Positions 6,727 through 16,100 of a stretch of DNA of 64,000 nucleotides are shown here, one piece after another; position 1 is the stretch's first letter, and every line of letters starts with the position of its first letter. The stretch is from Micromonospora craniellae (lineage in GTDB: Bacteria; Actinomycetota; Actinomycetes; Mycobacteriales; Micromonosporaceae): contig NZ_CP061725.1 in NCBI RefSeq assembly GCF_014764405.1, positions 620,001 to 684,000 of the forward strand, given 5' to 3'. Position numbers and translations under genes: made by a program. The notes below the pieces were generated by a model that was not told where the DNA came from, made no database searches, and was given only the letters and a program-made list of their open reading frames with translations.

Positions 6727-9231
6727 ATGACACTCACCGCCGTGCTGCCGAAGACCGCCGACCCCGACACCCTCTACGACGCGTTCGCCGGCTGGGCGTC
6801 CGAGCGCGGTCTCGACCTCTATCCCCACCAGGAGGAGGCGGTCATCGAGATCGTCTCCGGCGCGAACGTGATCATGAATACGCCGACCGGTTCCGGCAAG
6901 AGCCTGGTGGCGATCGCCGCGCACTTCGCCGCGCTGGCGGACAACCGCACGACCTTCTACACCGCGCCGATCAAGGCCCTGGTGTCGGAGAAGTTCTTCG
7001 CGCTCTGCGAGGTGTTCGGCGCGGAGAACGTCGGGATGCTCACCGGCGACGCGAGCGTCAACGCCGACGCGCCGATCATTTGCTGCACCGCCGAGATCCT
7101 GGCCAACCTGGCGCTGCGCGAGGGCAGCCGCGCCGACGTCGGCCAGGTCGTGATGGACGAGTTCCACTTCTATGCAGAGCCCGACCGGGGCTGGGCCTGG
7201 CAGGTGCCGCTGATCGAGCTGCCGCAGGCGCAGTTCGTACTGATGTCGGCCACGCTGGGCGACACCACCCGCTTCGTGGACGACCTGACCCGGCGTACCG
7301 GTCGGCCGACCGCCGTCGTCCGCTCGGCCGAGCGGCCGGTCCCGCTGCTCTTCTCGTACGCGATGACGCCGATGCACGAGACGCTCGAGGAGCTGTTGCA
7401 GACCAAGCAGGCCCCGGTGTACGTCGTGCACTTTACCCAGGCCGCCGCCCTGGAGCGCGCACAGGCGCTGATGAGCGTCAACGTCTGCACCCGCGCCGAG
7501 AAGGACATGATCGCCCAGGCCATCGGCGGCTTCCGGTTCACCTCCGGCTTCGGCAAGACGCTGTCCCGCCTGGTCCGCCACGGCATCGGCGTGCACCACG
7601 CCGGCATGCTGCCCAAGTACCGCCGGCTGGTGGAGACGCTCGCCCAGGCGGGCCTGCTCAAGGTCATCTGCGGTACGGACACCCTCGGCGTCGGCATCAA
7701 CGTGCCGATCCGCACGGTGCTGTTCACCGGCCTGTCCAAGTACGACGGGGTGCGTACCCGGCTGCTCAAGGCGCGCGAGTTCCACCAGATCGCCGGCCGG
7801 GCCGGGCGGGCCGGCTTCGACACCCTCGGTCGGGTGGTCGTGCAGGCACCCGAGCACGTGATCGAGAACGAAAAGGCGCTCGCCAAGGCCGGTGACGACC
7901 CGAAGAAGCGGCGCAAGGTGGTCAAGAAGAAGCCGCCGGAGGGCTCCATCGGATGGGGCCAGCCCACCTTCGACCGCCTGGTGACGGCCGAGCCGGAACC
8001 GCTGATCTCCAGCTTCCAGGTCAGCCACTCGATGCTGCTCAACGTCATCGGCCGCCCCGGTGACGCGTTCGCCGCGATGCGGCACCTGCTGACCGACAAC
8101 CACGAGGACGCGGCGGCCCAGCGCCGGCACATCCGCCGGGCGATCGCGATCTACCGGGCGTTGCGGGCCGGTGGTGTGGTCGAGGAACTGCCCGAGCCGG
8201 ACGAGACCGGGCGGCGGGTCCGGCTCACCGTCGACCTCCAGCTCGACTTCGCGCTCAACCAGCCGCTGTCGCCGCTCGCGCTGGCCACCATCGAGCTGCT
8301 GGACACCGAGTCCCCGTCGTACGCGCTCGACGTGCTGTCGGTGATCGAGTCGATCCTCGACGACCCGCGCCAGGTGCTCTCCGCGCAGCAGTTCAAGGCC
8401 CGTGGTGAGGCGGTCGCCGCGATGAAGGCCGAGGGCATCGAGTACGAGGTCCGCATCGAACTGCTCGACGAGGTGACCTGGCCGAAGCCGCTGGCCGAGC
8501 TGCTGGACAACGCGTACGAGATGTACCGGCAGGGGCATCCGTGGGTGGCCGACCACCAGCTCTCCCCCAAGTCCGTGGTCCGGGACATGTACGAGCGGGC
8601 GATGACCTTCACCGAGTTCGTGCAGTTCTACGGGCTGACTCGGTCCGAGGGGCTGGTCCTGCGCTACCTCGCCGACGCGTACAAGACGCTGCGGCAGACG
8701 GTGCCCGAGGAGGCCAAGACCGAGGAACTGGTCGACCTGATCGAATGGCTCGGCGAGTTGGTCCGGCAGGTCGACTCCAGCCTGATCGACGAGTGGGAGC
8801 GGCTGCGCAACCCGAGTGACCTACCCGAGGTCGCCGCCGCGCTGGACGACCGTCCGGCCGCGGTGACCCGCAACGCGCGGGCGTTCCGGGTGCTGGTGCG
8901 CAACGCCCTGTTCCGCCGGGTGGAGTTGGCGGCGCTGCGACACTGGGACGCCCTCGGCGAGTTGGACGCCGAGTCCGGCTGGACCGCCGACGCCTGGGCG
9001 GACGCGCTGGAGCGGTACTTCGAGTCGTACCCGGAGATCGGCACCGGCCCGGACGCCCGCGGGCCCGCACTGCTGATGATCGAGCAGGGCCGCGACCGCT
9101 GGAGCGTGCGGCAGATCCTCGACGACCCGGAGGGCGACCACGACTGGGGCATCAGCGCCGAGGTCGACCTGGCCGCCTCCGACGAGGCGGGGGCGGCGGT
9201 GGTCCGCGTCATCGACGTCGGCCAACTGTAG
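6727..9231 (+). CDS. Ski2-like DEAD/DEAH-box helicase with DUF3516-type C-terminus
   Basis: This 834-residue superfamily 2 helicase has Walker A TPTGSGKS at residues 52-59 and a DEFH box at 144-147. Motif III is SATLGDTT, and motif VI is HQIAGRAGRAG. The C-terminal 450 residues lack accessory domains I recognise from HelY or Mtr4 and match the DUF3516-type tail found on actinobacterial helicases. The likely role is RNA remodelling or decay, but that is inference from the family. ATG 6727 is chosen because the conserved protein begins there; the frame opens upstream within the repeat. Confidence 0.85.
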   Translation: MTLTAVLPKTADPDTLYDAFAGWASERGLDLYPHQEEAVIEIVSGANVIMNTPTGSGKSLVAIAAHFAALADNRTTFYTAPIKALVSEKFFALCEVFGAENVGMLTGDASVNADAPIICCTAEILANLALREGSRADVGQVVMDEFHFYAEPDRGWAWQVPLIELPQAQFVLMSATLGDTTRFVDDLTRRTGRPTAVVRSAERPVPLLFSYAMTPMHETLEELLQTKQAPVYVVHFTQAAALERAQALMSVNVCTRAEKDMIAQAIGGFRFTSGFGKTLSRLVRHGIGVHHAGMLPKYRRLVETLAQAGLLKVICGTDTLGVGINVPIRTVLFTGLSKYDGVRTRLLKAREFHQIAGRAGRAGFDTLGRVVVQAPEHVIENEKALAKAGDDPKKRRKVVKKKPPEGSIGWGQPTFDRLVTAEPEPLISSFQVSHSMLLNVIGRPGDAFAAMRHLLTDNHEDAAAQRRHIRRAIAIYRALRAGGVVEELPEPDETGRRVRLTVDLQLDFALNQPLSPLALATIELLDTESPSYALDVLSVIESILDDPRQVLSAQQFKARGEAVAAMKAEGIEYEVRIELLDEVTWPKPLAELLDNAYEMYRQGHPWVADHQLSPKSVVRDMYERAMTFTEFVQFYGLTRSEGLVLRYLADAYKTLRQTVPEEAKTEELVDLIEWLGELVRQVDSSLIDEWERLRNPSDLPEVAAALDDRPAAVTRNARAFRVLVRNALFRRVELAALRHWDALGELDAESGWTADAWADALERYFESYPEIGTGPDARGPALLMIEQGRDRWSVRQILDDPEGDHDWGISAEVDLAASDEAGAAVVRVIDVGQL

Positions 9232-9344
9232 TACGTCCCCCACGCGGGCCGTCGCCGTGACGCGCCGAGCGGCCCGGGCTCGCCGTCTGCACCGGCCCGT
9301 CGGGACAAAATGGGCGTATCTCGACAGTGGGGGTCGACGCTCAC

Positions 9345-10760
9345 ATGCCAACACACAGGCGACGCATCTATCCCGGGCAACGGGCCGCCGACTGCGCCGT
9401 CGTACTGCTCGTCGCGGCGTCGTTCGGCCCGTACGTGGTGTCCGGCGTCCGCACCGAGCAGCTTGCCGTCTGCGCCGTCGCGGGTATCGCGTTCCTGGTC
9501 CGCGCCCGGCGCCTGCCGTCCGCCCCCGCGCCGGTCGTGGCGCTCGCCGCCCTGCTCGTCGCCTACCCGGCGGTCGCCGCCGTCGCGTCGGTCGGCGACG
9601 CCCACCTCTCCACGGGGCTGCGCACGGTCGGTTTCTGGGCGGGGCTGGACAACCTGCTCCTGCCGGCGATCATCCTGGCCGCCGGCTACCTGATCGTCTC
9701 GGGCGACGTCGACCGCCTGCGGCTGGTGCGCTTCGCCGCCGGGACCCTCGTCACGATCCTCGCCGCCAACGCGATCCTGGCGTACGCGATGCTGATGGAC
9801 CCCGGCGCGTACGACCACGTCCTGACCGCCTGGTGGAGTGGCGACACCGGCACGGTGACGACCGCCGAACGGGCCGCCACGATGGGCCGCTACTCGGGCA
9901 TCTTCAACCAGCCCGCCGAGGCCGGCGTCATGTACAGCGTCGGACTGGTCGCCGCCGTGTTCATGCTGCGTCGCCGGCCCGTCCTGCTCGCCGCCGCCGG
10001 GGTGCTCCTCACCATCGGTGGACTCCTGACCGCGTCCAAGATCTTCCTGCTGGTCGGGCTGCCGGTGGCCGTCTGGCAGACGTGGGCGGGCTCGCCGTGG
10101 CGTACCCGCGTCGGGGCCGCCCTGGCCGTCACCGGCGTCCTGGCCGTCTTCGATCATCAGGCGCGGCGGCCCGACTCGCCGATCGGCGGCATGCTCCTCG
10201 ACGCGTGGCTCGCCCCCGGCGAGCAGTCCGGCAGCCTCCTGTCGCTGTACTCGGCCCGCCGCTTCGGCGAGAACTCGACGCTCGCCGACGCCGCCGGGAT
10301 CGTGTTCACCCATTCGCCGTGGATCGGTTTCGGGATGGACGGCCTGCGGATCGCCTACGACTCGGCCTGGGTCGAGGCGTTGGTGATGGCCGGGCTCATC
10401 GGCGTGGTGGCGCAGACCGCGATCCTCACCATGCTGGTCGTGCTGTGGTGGCGGTCCCGCCGCTGGGCCGACCGTGCCGTGGTGCGGTTCGGTGCCGGGC
10501 TGCTGGTCGTGGTCGTCGTCGGATCCCTGGGGCTGCCCACCACCACGGTCAACCGCGTGTCGACGGTGGTGTGGCTGCTGGTGGCCCTGCTGCTGGTGGC
10601 ACGGCCGGCTCCCCCGACGCCCGCACCGGCGACGGCGCCGCGCGCGTCACGGCGGGTGGTGCCCGCTTCCCGGCGACCTGCGGTGTCAGCCGGCCAGTTC
10701 GTACCGGCCGGAGGGGTCCGGTTCGCGGTCGGCAAACAAGCCGGAGTGGAGTCCGAGTAG
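9345..10760 (+). CDS. O-antigen ligase/polymerase-like membrane protein
   Basis: This 471-residue protein has about 10-12 predicted membrane helices spread over residues 10-420 and a larger extracytoplasmic region after residue 270. It carries a Wzy/WaaL-like central motif GRYSGIFNQPAEAGVMYSVGL followed by LTASKIF. Such proteins polymerise or ligate lipid-linked glycans outside the membrane. The C-terminal 50 residues are Pro/Arg-rich and cytoplasmic. No glycosyltransferase genes are adjacent; the nearest polysaccharide locus begins at 28,271, so this copy is an orphan. GTG 9327 is an alternative start; ATG 9345 has a G-rich stretch upstream. Confidence 0.65.
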   Translation: MPTHRRRIYPGQRAADCAVVLLVAASFGPYVVSGVRTEQLAVCAVAGIAFLVRARRLPSAPAPVVALAALLVAYPAVAAVASVGDAHLSTGLRTVGFWAGLDNLLLPAIILAAGYLIVSGDVDRLRLVRFAAGTLVTILAANAILAYAMLMDPGAYDHVLTAWWSGDTGTVTTAERAATMGRYSGIFNQPAEAGVMYSVGLVAAVFMLRRRPVLLAAAGVLLTIGGLLTASKIFLLVGLPVAVWQTWAGSPWRTRVGAALAVTGVLAVFDHQARRPDSPIGGMLLDAWLAPGEQSGSLLSLYSARRFGENSTLADAAGIVFTHSPWIGFGMDGLRIAYDSAWVEALVMAGLIGVVAQTAILTMLVVLWWRSRRWADRAVVRFGAGLLVVVVVGSLGLPTTTVNRVSTVVWLLVALLLVARPAPPTPAPATAPRASRRVVPASRRPAVSAGQFVPAGGVRFAVGKQAGVESE

Positions 10761-10792
10761 CCCCTTATCTCCCCTGGGCGATGTCAGACCCG

Positions 10793-10818
10793 TCGATTAG
10801 AATGTATGTACTAATCGA
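10793..10818. promoter_or_regulatory. Palindromic operator over a -10 box
   Basis: TCGATTAG (10793-10800) and CTAATCGA (10811-10818) form a perfect 8-bp inverted repeat around AATGTATGTA. A TAGAAT hexamer (10797-10802) fitting a -10 box lies inside, 40 bp before the next start codon. A dimeric repressor (TetR/MarR type) is a reasonable guess; no regulator gene is adjacent. Confidence 0.6.
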
Positions 10819-10841
10819 GTTTCTGACCTGGGAGGATGCTC

Positions 10842-11486
10842 GTGACCGCGCCCACCTCCACCCCCCTCACGCCGTACGCCACCCTCCTCGGCTTCACCCG
10901 GTACGTCGGCCGCACCGGGCCGACCAAGGCCACCTTCGTCGGCGGCCTGCGGCGACAGCGCGCCAGCCGCTCCGGGTTCAACCCGCACGGCCAGTTCGTC
11001 AAGGCGCTCAAGGCCGACATCGCCTTCCACACCGGCGGCACCCACCTGGCACAGGTGGCCGACGTGGTCAAGCCCCGCTGGCGACCGCTCTACCAGGCGC
11101 TGGTGCCCGGCGCGACGACCTGGCTGCACTCGCTCGGCGAGCCGGCCACCATCGACCTCGCACAGACCCGCGACGCGCTGGCCATGCTCGGCGACCTACC
11201 CATCAAGATCAACCCCCACTTCGGCATCCGATACGCCGACGGGCACGCCGAAGCGGTCCGACTGCACTTCGACGAGACTCCGCCCAGCGAGGAGGCGACG
11301 CTGGCCGCCCTGCACCTGACCGCCCGCCACATGGACGCCGTCCTACCGCACGCGGAGCCGGTCCTGGTCGACGTCCGGCGCGGCACCACCCACCGGATGC
11401 CCGACGGGGCCAAGCCCGACGAGATCGAACGCTGGCTGGCCGGCGAGGCCGCCGCCTTCCGCGCCATCTGGTCCGCCGCCGCCTGA
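10842..11486 (+). CDS. Conserved-looking hypothetical protein
   Basis: I do not recognise this 214-residue protein. It is soluble with no signal peptide or membrane segment. The N-terminal half is basic (GRTGPTKATFVGGLRRQRASR) and the C-terminal half is mixed alpha/beta with many acidic residues. The GTG start at 10842 is preferred over the ATG at 10836 because GGGAGG (10830-10835) touches the ATG but is correctly spaced for the GTG. The strong palindrome just upstream suggests that expression is switched by a repressor. Confidence 0.6.
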   Translation: MTAPTSTPLTPYATLLGFTRYVGRTGPTKATFVGGLRRQRASRSGFNPHGQFVKALKADIAFHTGGTHLAQVADVVKPRWRPLYQALVPGATTWLHSLGEPATIDLAQTRDALAMLGDLPIKINPHFGIRYADGHAEAVRLHFDETPPSEEATLAALHLTARHMDAVLPHAEPVLVDVRRGTTHRMPDGAKPDEIERWLAGEAAAFRAIWSAAA

Positions 11487-11518
11487 CCCCGCCCGCGCCA
11501 CCCGTCCGATCGCAACCG

Positions 11519-11561
11519 TTGTCCACAGGGCCGGGTTGATGGCGGGCGACGGTTGTCCACA
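11519..11561 (+). promoter_or_regulatory. Two DnaA-box-like 9-mers
   Basis: TTGTCCACA occurs at 11519-11527 and again at 11553-11561, same strand, 34 bp apart. It matches the preferred DnaA box of high-GC actinomycetes. The flanks are also alike (CCGTTGTCCACAGG and CGGTTGTCCACAAGG). There are only two boxes and no dnaA/dnaN nearby, so this is not an origin. Confidence 0.45.
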
Positions 11562-11600
11562 AGGGCAGCGACGAAGGGTCCACTCGTCCAGGGTGGGCCC

Positions 11601-12300
11601 ATGCCGGTGTCCCCCAGGCAGCCCCCGGAACTACGCGGGCGCCTCTTCCGAGGCTCCGAGGTGGTGGCCCGTGGACTGCTCACCCGTACCGAGCCTGCGC
11701 AGCAAGGCCTGGCGACCGCTCTTCCGGGACATCTACGTCGACGCCCAACTCGCGGTAACGCACCGTACCCGCTGCCGCGCGGCGCGGCTGGTGTTCCCAT
11801 CCGGCGCGGCGGTCGCGGGCCGCAGTGCCGCCGCGCCGTTCGGAGTCGGCGAGGTCCGTGTCGACGAACCGATAGACGTCCTGGTCCCCACCGCCCTGCG
11901 GCGCGGGCCGGTGGTGGGTCTGACCGTCCACCGCGCCGGCGTGACCGGGGACGAGATCGTCTCGTACGCCGGCATCCCGGTCACCACTCCTCGACGTACC
12001 TGCTGGGACCTCGCCCAGTGGTATCCCCTCGAAGACGCGGTCGCGACGGTGGACCGGCTGGCGTCCGCAGGTGTCGTCCGACTCGACGAGGTGGCGGACC
12101 TGGCCCGAGCATCGGGTGGCTGTCGAGTACGACGGGCTCTGGCACCACGACCCGGACCAGTTCCATCGTGACCGACGCCGCCTCAACCGCCTGCTCGGCA
12201 CCGACTGGCTGGTCCTCCACGTCACCGCCAAACGTCTCCGCGACGACGTCGACGGTTCCTCACCGAACTCCGCCACGCACTGGCCCAGCGCCACCCCTGA
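11601..12300 (+). pseudogene. Decayed DUF559-type endonuclease-domain gene with three frame lesions
   Basis: Pieces of one protein are spread over all three forward frames. The gene opens at ATG 11601 (PVSPRQPPELRG...ARGLLTRTE), then shifts frame near 11693 to LRSKAWRPLFRDIYVD. This continues through a typical middle domain to ADLARA near 12110. There it jumps to PEHRVAVEYDGLWHH...RRRLNRLLGTDWLVLHVT, the DUF559 / Vsr-like nuclease core. A final shift near 12254 is needed to read TELRHALAQRHP and the TGA at 12298-12300. The segment that usually links the middle domain to the nuclease core is missing. With a deletion and two single-base shifts the gene is very unlikely to be functional. Confidence 0.8.
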
Positions 12301-12542
12301 CCTCGCCCCTCCCCCCAGGCCGAGAAGGCCCCCACCCCGCCGCCAGCCTCGACCCGCTTGTCGACGGCCCCGACCTGCCCGGTGGCGTGATCGAGTGCGC
12401 TGCTGCAAGATCCGCGCAACGTCAGCGATGTTGCTGCCTCAGGCACTCCCGGAGGTGCCAGTACCAGTGAAGTTGCTCGGATCATGAGGACGCGCGCAGC
12501 GCGCGACAAGGTGGATCATCCGGGGGTGGTGGGCGGTCCCGG
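12301..12542. other. Intergenic spacer with an imperfect palindrome
   Basis: No gene is supported here. GCAACGTC (12416-12423) and GATGTTGC (12427-12434) form an imperfect inverted repeat with one mismatch. The surrounding stretch (about 12388-12445) has less codon-like composition than its neighbours and may be part of a second dispersed repeat; I cannot confirm that within this window. Confidence 0.4.
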
Positions 12543-12932
12543 TCAGGGAACGTCGACGACGGTGGGCACCTCGGTCAGTGGTACGACCTGCGGGGCCTCG
12601 ACCGGGCCGACGATCACCCGCAGCGCCGGGAAGTGCTCGGCCAGCAGCCGCCGGCACGGGTCGCAGGGAGCCACCAGGAGCCGGCCGCGGTCGCCCACGG
12701 TGACGATCGTCTCCACTTCGCCCGCGTTCTGGGTCGCCGCGGTGCCCACCACGACCACCTCGGCGCAGGCACCGCCGGTGGGATGTACGACGTTCACGCC
12801 GGACACGATCCGGCCGTCGACGGTGCGGGCCGCCGCCGCGAGGGTGTGGGCGGCGCTGCGGCAGCGCAGCTTGGCCACGGCACGGGCGGCCTGCACCAGC
12901 GCCCGGTCGGTGTCGCGCATCGTCATCGGCAT
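12543..12932 (-). CDS. Cytidine deaminase-family protein
   Basis: This 129-residue enzyme of the cytidine deaminase superfamily is predicted to hydrolyse cytidine or deoxycytidine to the uridine form in pyrimidine salvage. The zinc site is complete: C-A-E in TGGACAE, with the Glu as proton shuttle, and the two Cys of PCDPCRRLL. The length fits the homotetrameric Cdd class. The start is uncertain among three nearby in-frame ATGs (12932, 12926, 12920); the most upstream is given. The nearest homologues may be Cdd or blasticidin-S-deaminase-like, which the sequence alone does not separate. Confidence 0.8.
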   Translation of the reverse strand: MPMTMRDTDRALVQAARAVAKLRCRSAAHTLAAAARTVDGRIVSGVNVVHPTGGACAEVVVVGTAATQNAGEVETIVTVGDRGRLLVAPCDPCRRLLAEHFPALRVIVGPVEAPQVVPLTEVPTVVDVP

Positions 12933-13060
12933 TTCCCGTGCTCGCTCCTGCTCGGTGGTCAACGATAGAACGTCGCCGCCACCGGCTTCTGCTCGCTCTG
13001 CTCGCATCGCTCCGCTCGCCCTGTCCGGTGCGAGCACGCCCGGTGCGCAAGCACGCCGGT

Positions 13061-13116
13061 GTTAGGAGGGGACCCTTCCTATACCTGAGGCGTTAGGAAG
13101 GGTCCCCTCCTTTCAC
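13061..13116 (-). repeat. Dispersed hairpin repeat, copy 3 (inverted)
   Basis: Read on the minus strand, this copy has the same order as copies 1 and 2: GTGAAAGGAGGGGACCC, CCTAACGCCTCAGGTATAGG, then GGGTCCCCTCCTAAC. Arm bases vary but compensating changes keep the stem paired, which argues for selection on the hairpin. It sits between the divergent cytidine deaminase and hrpA genes. Confidence 0.85.
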
Positions 13117-13168
13117 GTTCTAAACCAGGAGGCGGGTCGGCGGCGGGCTGCCTATCCTTGGCCACGAC

Positions 13169-16100
13169 ATGCAGAATCCAGCCACCACCGCCGCGACCGA
13201 TCCCGTTCGCGAGGTGCACCGTCGTCTCTCCCCGTTGATGTTCCGTGACCAGCGTCGGCTGCGTCGGCGGCTGGACGGGTTGCGAAAGGTACGCGATCCG
13301 CAGCGTCGGGAGGAGACGCTCGCCGAGATCGTGGGCGAGGTGGCCGAGGCCGAGGGGCGGCTGGCCGCCCGGCGGGCGGCGGTGCCGGCGGTGACGTACC
13401 CGGCGCAGTTGCCGGTCAGCGAACGTGCCGCCGACATCGCGGCGGCGATCCGGGACCACCAGGTGGTGATCGTGGCCGGCGAGACCGGCTCGGGCAAGAC
13501 CACCCAGTTGCCGAAGATCTGCCTGGAGTTGGGGCGTGGGGTACACGGGCTGATCGGGCACACCCAGCCGAGGCGGTTGGCGGCGCGTACGGTCGCGGAC
13601 CGGATCGCCGATGAGTTGGGCACCCAGCTCGGTGACGTGGTCGGCTACAAGGTGCGCTTCACCGATCAGGTGGGCGAGAACAGCCTGGTCAAGCTGATGA
13701 CCGACGGCATCCTGCTGGCCGAGTTGCAGACCGACCGGATGCTGCGCCAGTACGACACGTTGATCATCGACGAGGCGCACGAGCGCAGCCTCAACATCGA
13801 CTTCGTTCTCGGCTACCTCCGGCAGCTCCTGCCGCGCCGCCCCGATCTCAAGGTGATCATCACCTCGGCGACCATCGAGACCGACCGGTTCGCCCGGCAC
13901 TTCGCCGGCCCGCCGACCGAGGAGCACCCGGACGGGGCGCCGGCGCCGGTGGTCGAGGTGTCCGGTCGGACGTACCCGGTCGAGGTGCGGCACCGCCCGC
14001 TGGTCGAGATCGACGAGGGCGCCGAGGACACGGACGAGGAGAACGTCCGCGACCAGGTCCAGGCCATCGGTGACGCCGTGCAGGAGCTGGCCGCCGAGGG
14101 GCCCGGCGACATCCTGGTGTTCCTCAGCGGCGAGCGGGAGATCCGGGACACCGCCGACGCGCTGGGCAAACTGGTGCAGAACAGGCGCTCGCTGCTCGGC
14201 ACCGAGATCCTGCCGCTGTACGCCCGGCTCAGCGTCGCCGAGCAGCACCGCGTCTTCGCCCCGCACAGTGGGCGGCGGGTGGTGCTGGCCACGAACGTGG
14301 CGGAGACCTCGCTGACCGTCCCCGGCATCAAGTACGTGGTGGATCCGGGCACGGCGCGGATCTCCCGCTACTCGCAGCGGCTCAAGGTGCAGCGGCTGCC
14401 GATCGAGCCGGTCTCGCAGGCCAGCGCCAACCAGCGTAAGGGCCGCTGCGGGCGTACCTCGGACGGCATCTGCATCCGGCTCTACGACGAGCAGGACTTC
14501 CTGGCCCGGCCCGAGTTCACCGACCCGGAGATCCTGCGGACCAACCTGGCCTCGGTCATCCTCCAGATGACCGCCATCGGGCTGGGCGACATCGCCGGTT
14601 TCCCGTTCATCGACCCGCCGGACCGGCGCAACATCACCGACGGCGTCAACCTGCTGCACGAGTTGGGTGCCATCGACCCGACCGAGACCGACCCGGCCCG
14701 GCGGCTGACCTCGCTGGGGCGGCGGCTCGCGCAACTCCCCGTCGATCCCCGGCTGGCCCGGATGGTGCTGGAGGGCGAGCGCAACGGGTGTGCCGTCGAG
14801 GTGATGGTGATCGCCGCCGCGCTGTCGATCCAGGATCCGCGCGAGCGGCCCGCCGACCGGCAGGCCCAGGCGGACCAGGCGCACGCCCGGTTCGCCGACA
14901 AAGAGTCGGACTTCGTCGCGTACCTCAATCTCTGGCGTCACCTGCGCGAGCAGCAACGGGCGCTGTCGTCGAGCGCGTTCCGGCGGATGTGCAAGGCCGA
15001 GTACCTCAACTACCTACGGGTACGCGAGTGGCAGGACATCGTCAGCCAGTTGCGCCAGGTGTTGCGTACGCCGAACTCGGACCTGCCGGAGGAGATCGAC
15101 ACGCCCCGGGTGCACCAGTCGCTGCTGCCCGGCCTGCTGTCCCACATCGGCCTGAAGGACGCCCAGAAGCACGAGTACCTGGGGGCCCGGGGGGCGAAGT
15201 TCGGACTTTTCCCGGGGTCGGCGCTGTTCCGCAAGCCGCCGCGCTGGGTGATGGCCGCCGAACTGGTGGAGACGTCCCGGCTGTGGGGGCGGGTGAACGG
15301 GCGGATCGAACCCGAGTGGGTCGAGCCGCTCGCCCAGCACCTGGTGAAACGCAGTTACAGCGAGCCGCACTGGGAGAAGAAGCAGGCGGCGGTGATGGCG
15401 TACGAGAAGGTGACGCTCTACGGCGTACCGCTGGTCACCTCTCGAAAGATCACCTTCGGCCGGATCGACCCGACGCTGAGCCGCGAGCTGTTCATCCGGC
15501 ACGCGCTGGTGGAGGGCGACTGGTCCACCCACCACCAGTTCTGGCGGGACAACCAGCGGCTGCTGGCCGAGGTGGAGGAGCTGGAGAACCGGGCCCGGCG
15601 GCGGGACATCCTGGTCGACGACGAGACGATCTTCCAGTTCTACGACGAGCGGATCCCCGCCGACGTGGTCTCCGGGCGGCACTTCGACAGTTGGTGGAAG
15701 ACGGCCCGCCGCGAACGGCCGGATCTGCTGACGTTCACCCGGGAGCTGCTGGTCAACGCGGGCCGGGGCAGGGTGGACGAGGCCGACTTCCCGGACTCGT
15801 GGAGCGCCGACGGGGTGAGCCTGCCGGTGACGTACACCTTCGAGCCGGGCGCCCCGGCCGACGGGGTGACGGTGGACATCCCGTTGCCGCTGCTCAACCA
15901 GGTGCCGGCGGAGAGCTTCGACTGGCAGGTGCCCGGGCTGCGTGAGGAGTTGGTGATCGCGCTGATCCGCTCGCTGCCGAAACCGGTGCGCCGCAACTTC
16001 GTACCGGTGCCGGACTACGCCCGCGCCGCGCTGGCCGCGATCACGCCCGGCGAGGAGCCGCTGCTGGACGCGTTGACCCGGCAGTTGCGCCGGATGACCG

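Noticed and set aside
9327..9344. GTG 9327 as start of the orphan polymerase-like gene
   Set aside because: It lacks a Shine-Dalgarno and adds only six residues; ATG 9345 has a G-rich stretch upstream. Either is possible.
11519..11561. Origin of replication
   Set aside because: There are only two DnaA boxes, and no dnaA, dnaN, parA or AT-rich unwinding region is nearby.
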